Assembly: GCA_001953115.1 (NCBI GenBank)
Contig: LSSL01004196.1
Location: 1 to 34,087, forward strand
DNA: 34,087 bases
Direction: 5' to 3'
Source of the DNA: Smittium mucronatum
Lineage: Eukaryota; Kickxellomycota; Harpellomycetes; Harpellales; Legeriomycetaceae
Under the pieces are notes generated by a model that saw nothing but the letters and a program-made list of their open reading frames with translations, searched no databases and was not told the DNA's origin. Positions 31,259 to 34,087 of the stretch are shown one piece after another (position 1 is the first letter of the stretch; each line of letters opens with the position of its first letter). The translations under genes were made by a program, and so were the position numbers.

Positions 31259-32662
31259 CTAAACGGGTTCAGAATAACTTCTTTTTTTTTGATCCAAATA
31301 GGTTTCTGTAGTGACATCTGTTATAGGCTCAGATACCATATGTCTTATTTCCACCATAAAGTAAGAAATTCGATGGAGGTTTTCTCTCAGCAAAATTTTT
31401 AATTTGATTTTATGTATCAAAAACCAGGGAGTACTACAGTATTTCGGCTTCCAAATCACCCATTGTTGACTGAATGAATATGTTACGATTGCTGATATTT
31501 TTAGTTTCCAACTGAAGAAATAATCCTGTATTATATTCCACGGAGACGCAAACAGGTAAAAATCTTCTTGTATATTTTTTTGAATATCTTCATTAACAAA
31601 AATCACCTTTTTGATATAACAGCCTCGACGGTGCGTTGTAGGATTTAATATTGAAGCTACGCAGTCAGCTTAGGTCGAGCTATCATATTATGCAATTTCT
31701 CCATAGTTATTCTATACTTTGAGTAGATCCGTGGTTAGAATCTCTACCCAAATTCAGATATAAGCTATGCTTTTTTTATTTTCCAAGTATAAAATCACGC
31801 TTCACCTCTGTATTTCCTGCAGCTTTAGTTTGTAAATTATTATTAACAGCTCCTTCAAAAATATTTATAGATCGACTTTCTTTGATTTGAAATCCCCCAG
31901 ATATTTTTTTTAATTTTAATTATGATCCAAAAGGCATCTATAGAATCTTTGAACACTTATATCTCTAGGTTCTCTGTTCAAAATGATCAAAAATTACATA
32001 TTTTAAAGCCTTTTATCAACGATTAAAAGTTTTCTGGTGCTAATTTTATGATTTTTCATGCATTTCTTTTTTTTTTATAAAATTAATAATTTATCCTTCA
32101 TTACCAGTAGTCTTTGGATCATTAATATTCTAGATAGGAGGCCTCTAGAAATATTTTGAATTTTCCCTAAAAAAAATAATGATTTCTTGCTGAAATCGTT
32201 CCATTGGCCATAATTTTTTATTCTTTTACTATAAAATCACTACATTTTTCTTTGAGATTCTCTAAGTTCATTTTTCTAGAATAAATATTCATCCCTAAGT
32301 TTCCGATCGCCTGAGTTATATTAAGAGTAGTTTTTTCTGTATTGATTAAAAATCTTAATTTCTTCAACTTTTATATGAAAAAAATTCTGATCATTATAGG
32401 CTCCTTTTGACGAGACTAAGAATATCAAGTATTAAAATAGGTTCTCGATGTGAACCCCCATATGCCTTGATAACTGTATTACTGGTTCAAATATCTTCGT
32501 AAAAATTAAAATACTTAGGAATATTCCAAAAGAACATAACTGTATAATAGTAATTTTGGAACTTCCGCGAAATTCTGGTATTCCTTGAAATATTTGCGAT
32601 AAGTACGAAAATAAATTTATCTGTGAGATCAGTGCTCTTGAAAAAATCCTTTCTTTAGACAT
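31259..32662 (-). CDS. Unrecognised multi-exon gene with an N-terminal membrane segment
   Basis: Exon 1 (32662-32456) starts MSKERIFSRALISQINLFSY and has a hydrophobic segment, IIQLCSFGIFLSILIF. A GTTCAC donor and 88-nt intron lead in phase to exon 2 (32367-32230: TTLNITQAIGNLGMNIYSRK, donor GTAAAA). A 44-nt intron leads to exon 3 (32185-32105: LGKIQNISRGLLSRILMIQR, donor GTAATG). A middle part (about 31980-31740) has coding-like pieces (REPRDISVQRFYRCLL; NIFEGAVNNNLQTKAAGNTE; NLGRDSNHGSTQSI) that I could not join. A long terminal exon (31656-31259) follows a GCGTAG acceptor: DFYLFASPWNIIQDYFFSWK to SYSEPV, stop TAG. The membrane segment plus ISRG-type element faintly recalls vezatin/Inp2-like proteins, but I do not assign a family. 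The middle exons are uncertain, so the gene may be intact or decayed. Confidence 0.45.
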
Positions 32663-33400
32663 GGTTGCATTTAATCCTCATTATTTCCATCTTAAAGTCT
32701 ATTTAGGGTAAGAATTATTTTACTCGCCTCATTTCAATACCGGTGGCAACTCTGAATTTTTCTAAAATCAAAAATTTTTTCGCGAAATATCCTGATTAAT
32801 TTGGAGAAATATTTACAATGTCTTTTTTTTCTAAGAGATATAATATCTTGCACTAAATTGCTTCCAAATTTAAATCTTTTGACTGCTTAGATCTCAATCC
32901 TTATTTTCTTCCATATGTTGGACGCTGCTCAAAAGTTTTGGAACAAAAATTAACCTGGTAAAAATCTTCAGCAAAATGCAAGTTTTTTTGGGGCTTTTAA
33001 TGCGACAAACAAATATCTGTAAATATTTTGGTTGAAAAAATAAAGTAAATCCTTGGAATAGGGTAAATAAATCTAAAATATGGTGGGATATTAGGATGGA
33101 AATAGTAAAAAAGTGAAAAATATTTATTTTTCACGATAAATAAACAATCTACGCTCAATGAATTTTTCCCAACTGGTTTTAAAATTGAGCAAGACTGTGC
33201 GTTGTCATATTTTCATTTATCACATTAACTTACTATTATATTGAATTAAAATTGGAAGATGCTCAGTCTGTTTAAAAATAACTCGCAGTCTCAGATAATT
33301 TACATATTGCAGCATTTATTGGACAGAAGAGATATTTATGGGAACAGAATTGTAAGATAAGATGCATAATCAAGTAAAAGAAAGAGCTTTAATGTTCAGT
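32663..33400. other. Intergenic sequence with a Tc1-like terminal word
   Basis: Contains the promoter side of the minus-strand gene above. GCTGCTCAAAAGTTTTGGAA at 32926-32945 resembles terminal inverted repeats of Tc1/mariner elements (consensus of the type GCTCAAAAGTTT). I found no inverted partner within the window. Confidence 0.3.
33113..33134. repeat. Perfect 22-bp palindrome
   Basis: GTGAAAAATA, TT, TATTTTTCAC: ten bases are exactly inverted around a two-base centre. It could be a binding site, a replication or transposition-related hairpin, or a result of AT-rich sequence. The GTG/CAC ends make chance somewhat less likely. Confidence 0.6.
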
Positions 33401-33535
33401 GGATCGAAATTATATCGATAAAGCATCATTATATTAGCGTGAAGTAGGAGCTGGGGTTTAGAAAGTTGCACATTTTATTGAGCTCATAGTGGAAAAGAAC
33501 TGTCAGGAAAAAGGTATAAAAAGATGATGTTTACA
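33375..33535 (+). pseudogene. Possible remnant of a Tc1-like transposase N-terminus
   Basis: A frame reading VKERALMFSGSKLYR stops, and the next frame reads KASLY, stop, REVGAGV, stop, KVAHFIELIVEKNCQEKG. The order (a charged helix, then a glycine-containing turn, then R-E-V-G-x-G-V before a short helix) is like the helix-turn-helix of Tc1/mariner transposases. It is broken by stops and one frameshift. Together with the TIR-like word 450 bp upstream it suggests an old, dead element. The evidence is weak. Confidence 0.2.
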
Positions 33536-34087
33536 ACGTGTTAAAAGAAAATGAGATTATTTTGCAAGAAAATAAATCAATTATATAATATCTGGTGATA
33601 TTTTTTGGTTAGAACTTAATAAATTTTTCCTTATTACAATATAAGAAAAAATATTATATAAAACCCTTTATACTCAACAAAAATTGAAACGGGGAGTAGA
33701 AAAAAAATCAAATCGAACTAAATCCAATATTAGGAAGATTTATACTCCATTTGAAATATTACTTATCAAAACTGATCTTTGAAACTTTAATTTAAAGTCT
33801 CTTTATTATATTATCATATTATAATAGATATAATATTTTTAAATTCTAAAACTCTAATATATATATCAAAAAAAAACTCACAAAAAAACATTTTATTACT
33901 ATTATTATTATTAGTTGCTCTTTTATTTGATGTGTTCGAAAATTCTGTTCATTACGTAAAAAAAACTTTAAAGGTAGTAAAAAGGCTTATAATAAACCAA
34001 AAAAATTACTAAATCAGGGACAAGTAAAACTGATAAAAGAAAAATTTTAAATGAAGCTGTACCTCAGGGATAAAAATTGCCATTTAC
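33536..34087. other. AT-rich end of window, no gene seen
   Basis: Short frames only. An ATT trinucleotide repeat (about five units) lies at 33897-33914. Confidence 0.5.

Noticed and set aside
31121..31402. 93-codon plus-strand frame
   Set aside because: Antisense to the terminal exon at 31259-31656, which has an acceptor, a longer coherent frame and a better composition.

Overview
This is a very AT-rich nuclear window from a eukaryote whose genes carry many short spliceosomal introns, mostly 60-180 nt, with GT donors and AG acceptors. The HUS1 protein aligns closely with the fission-yeast protein in length and N-terminal spacing, and RPI and MED13 are also fungus-like. I infer an early-diverging, zygomycete-grade fungus, but nothing here fixes the species.

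I rebuilt the exon structures by hand from splice signals and reading phase. Five loci are well supported. (1) A YbaK/ProX-type aminoacyl-tRNA deacylase-like gene lies on the minus strand at 2173-3361 (7 exons, 242 aa). (2) MED13, a subunit of the Mediator kinase module, lies on the plus strand at 4711-13954 (4 exons, 3004 aa; the last exon is 8.5 kb). (3) HUS1, a subunit of the 9-1-1 DNA-damage checkpoint clamp, lies on the minus strand at 15146-16578 (6 exons, one of only 13 nt). (4) Ribose-5-phosphate isomerase lies on the minus strand at 21089-22433 (5 exons, 288 aa). (5) Two threonine tRNA genes, Thr(AGT) and Thr(TGT), lie in tandem on the minus strand at 23609-23762. They are 2 nt apart and the second has a 7-nt intron. 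A single-exon gene at 20360-20734 (+) encodes an unrecognised 124-aa protein with a PP1-docking-type motif.

Layout: YbaK-like and MED13 are divergent, MED13 and HUS1 are convergent, and the 124-aa gene and RPI are convergent. Between MED13 and HUS1 is a block of diverged direct repeats. Between HUS1 and the 124-aa gene are coding-like pieces broken by stops. From about 23.8 to 31.1 kb the sequence is extremely AT-rich and almost gene-free, apart from an island of coding-like fragments at 25.6-26.6 kb. From 31.26 to 32.66 kb an unrecognised multi-exon gene with an N-terminal membrane segment is likely on the minus strand. The last 1.4 kb may hold a decayed DNA transposon.

The recognised genes are unrelated housekeeping functions (transcription, DNA-damage checkpoint, translation quality control, pentose phosphate pathway) and do not form a pathway. 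I see no CRISPR array, operon or obvious new defence system. The most unusual content is RNA-level: the microexon, the two-gene tRNA unit with a tiny intron, and the contrast between intron-dense genes and one huge uninterrupted exon.
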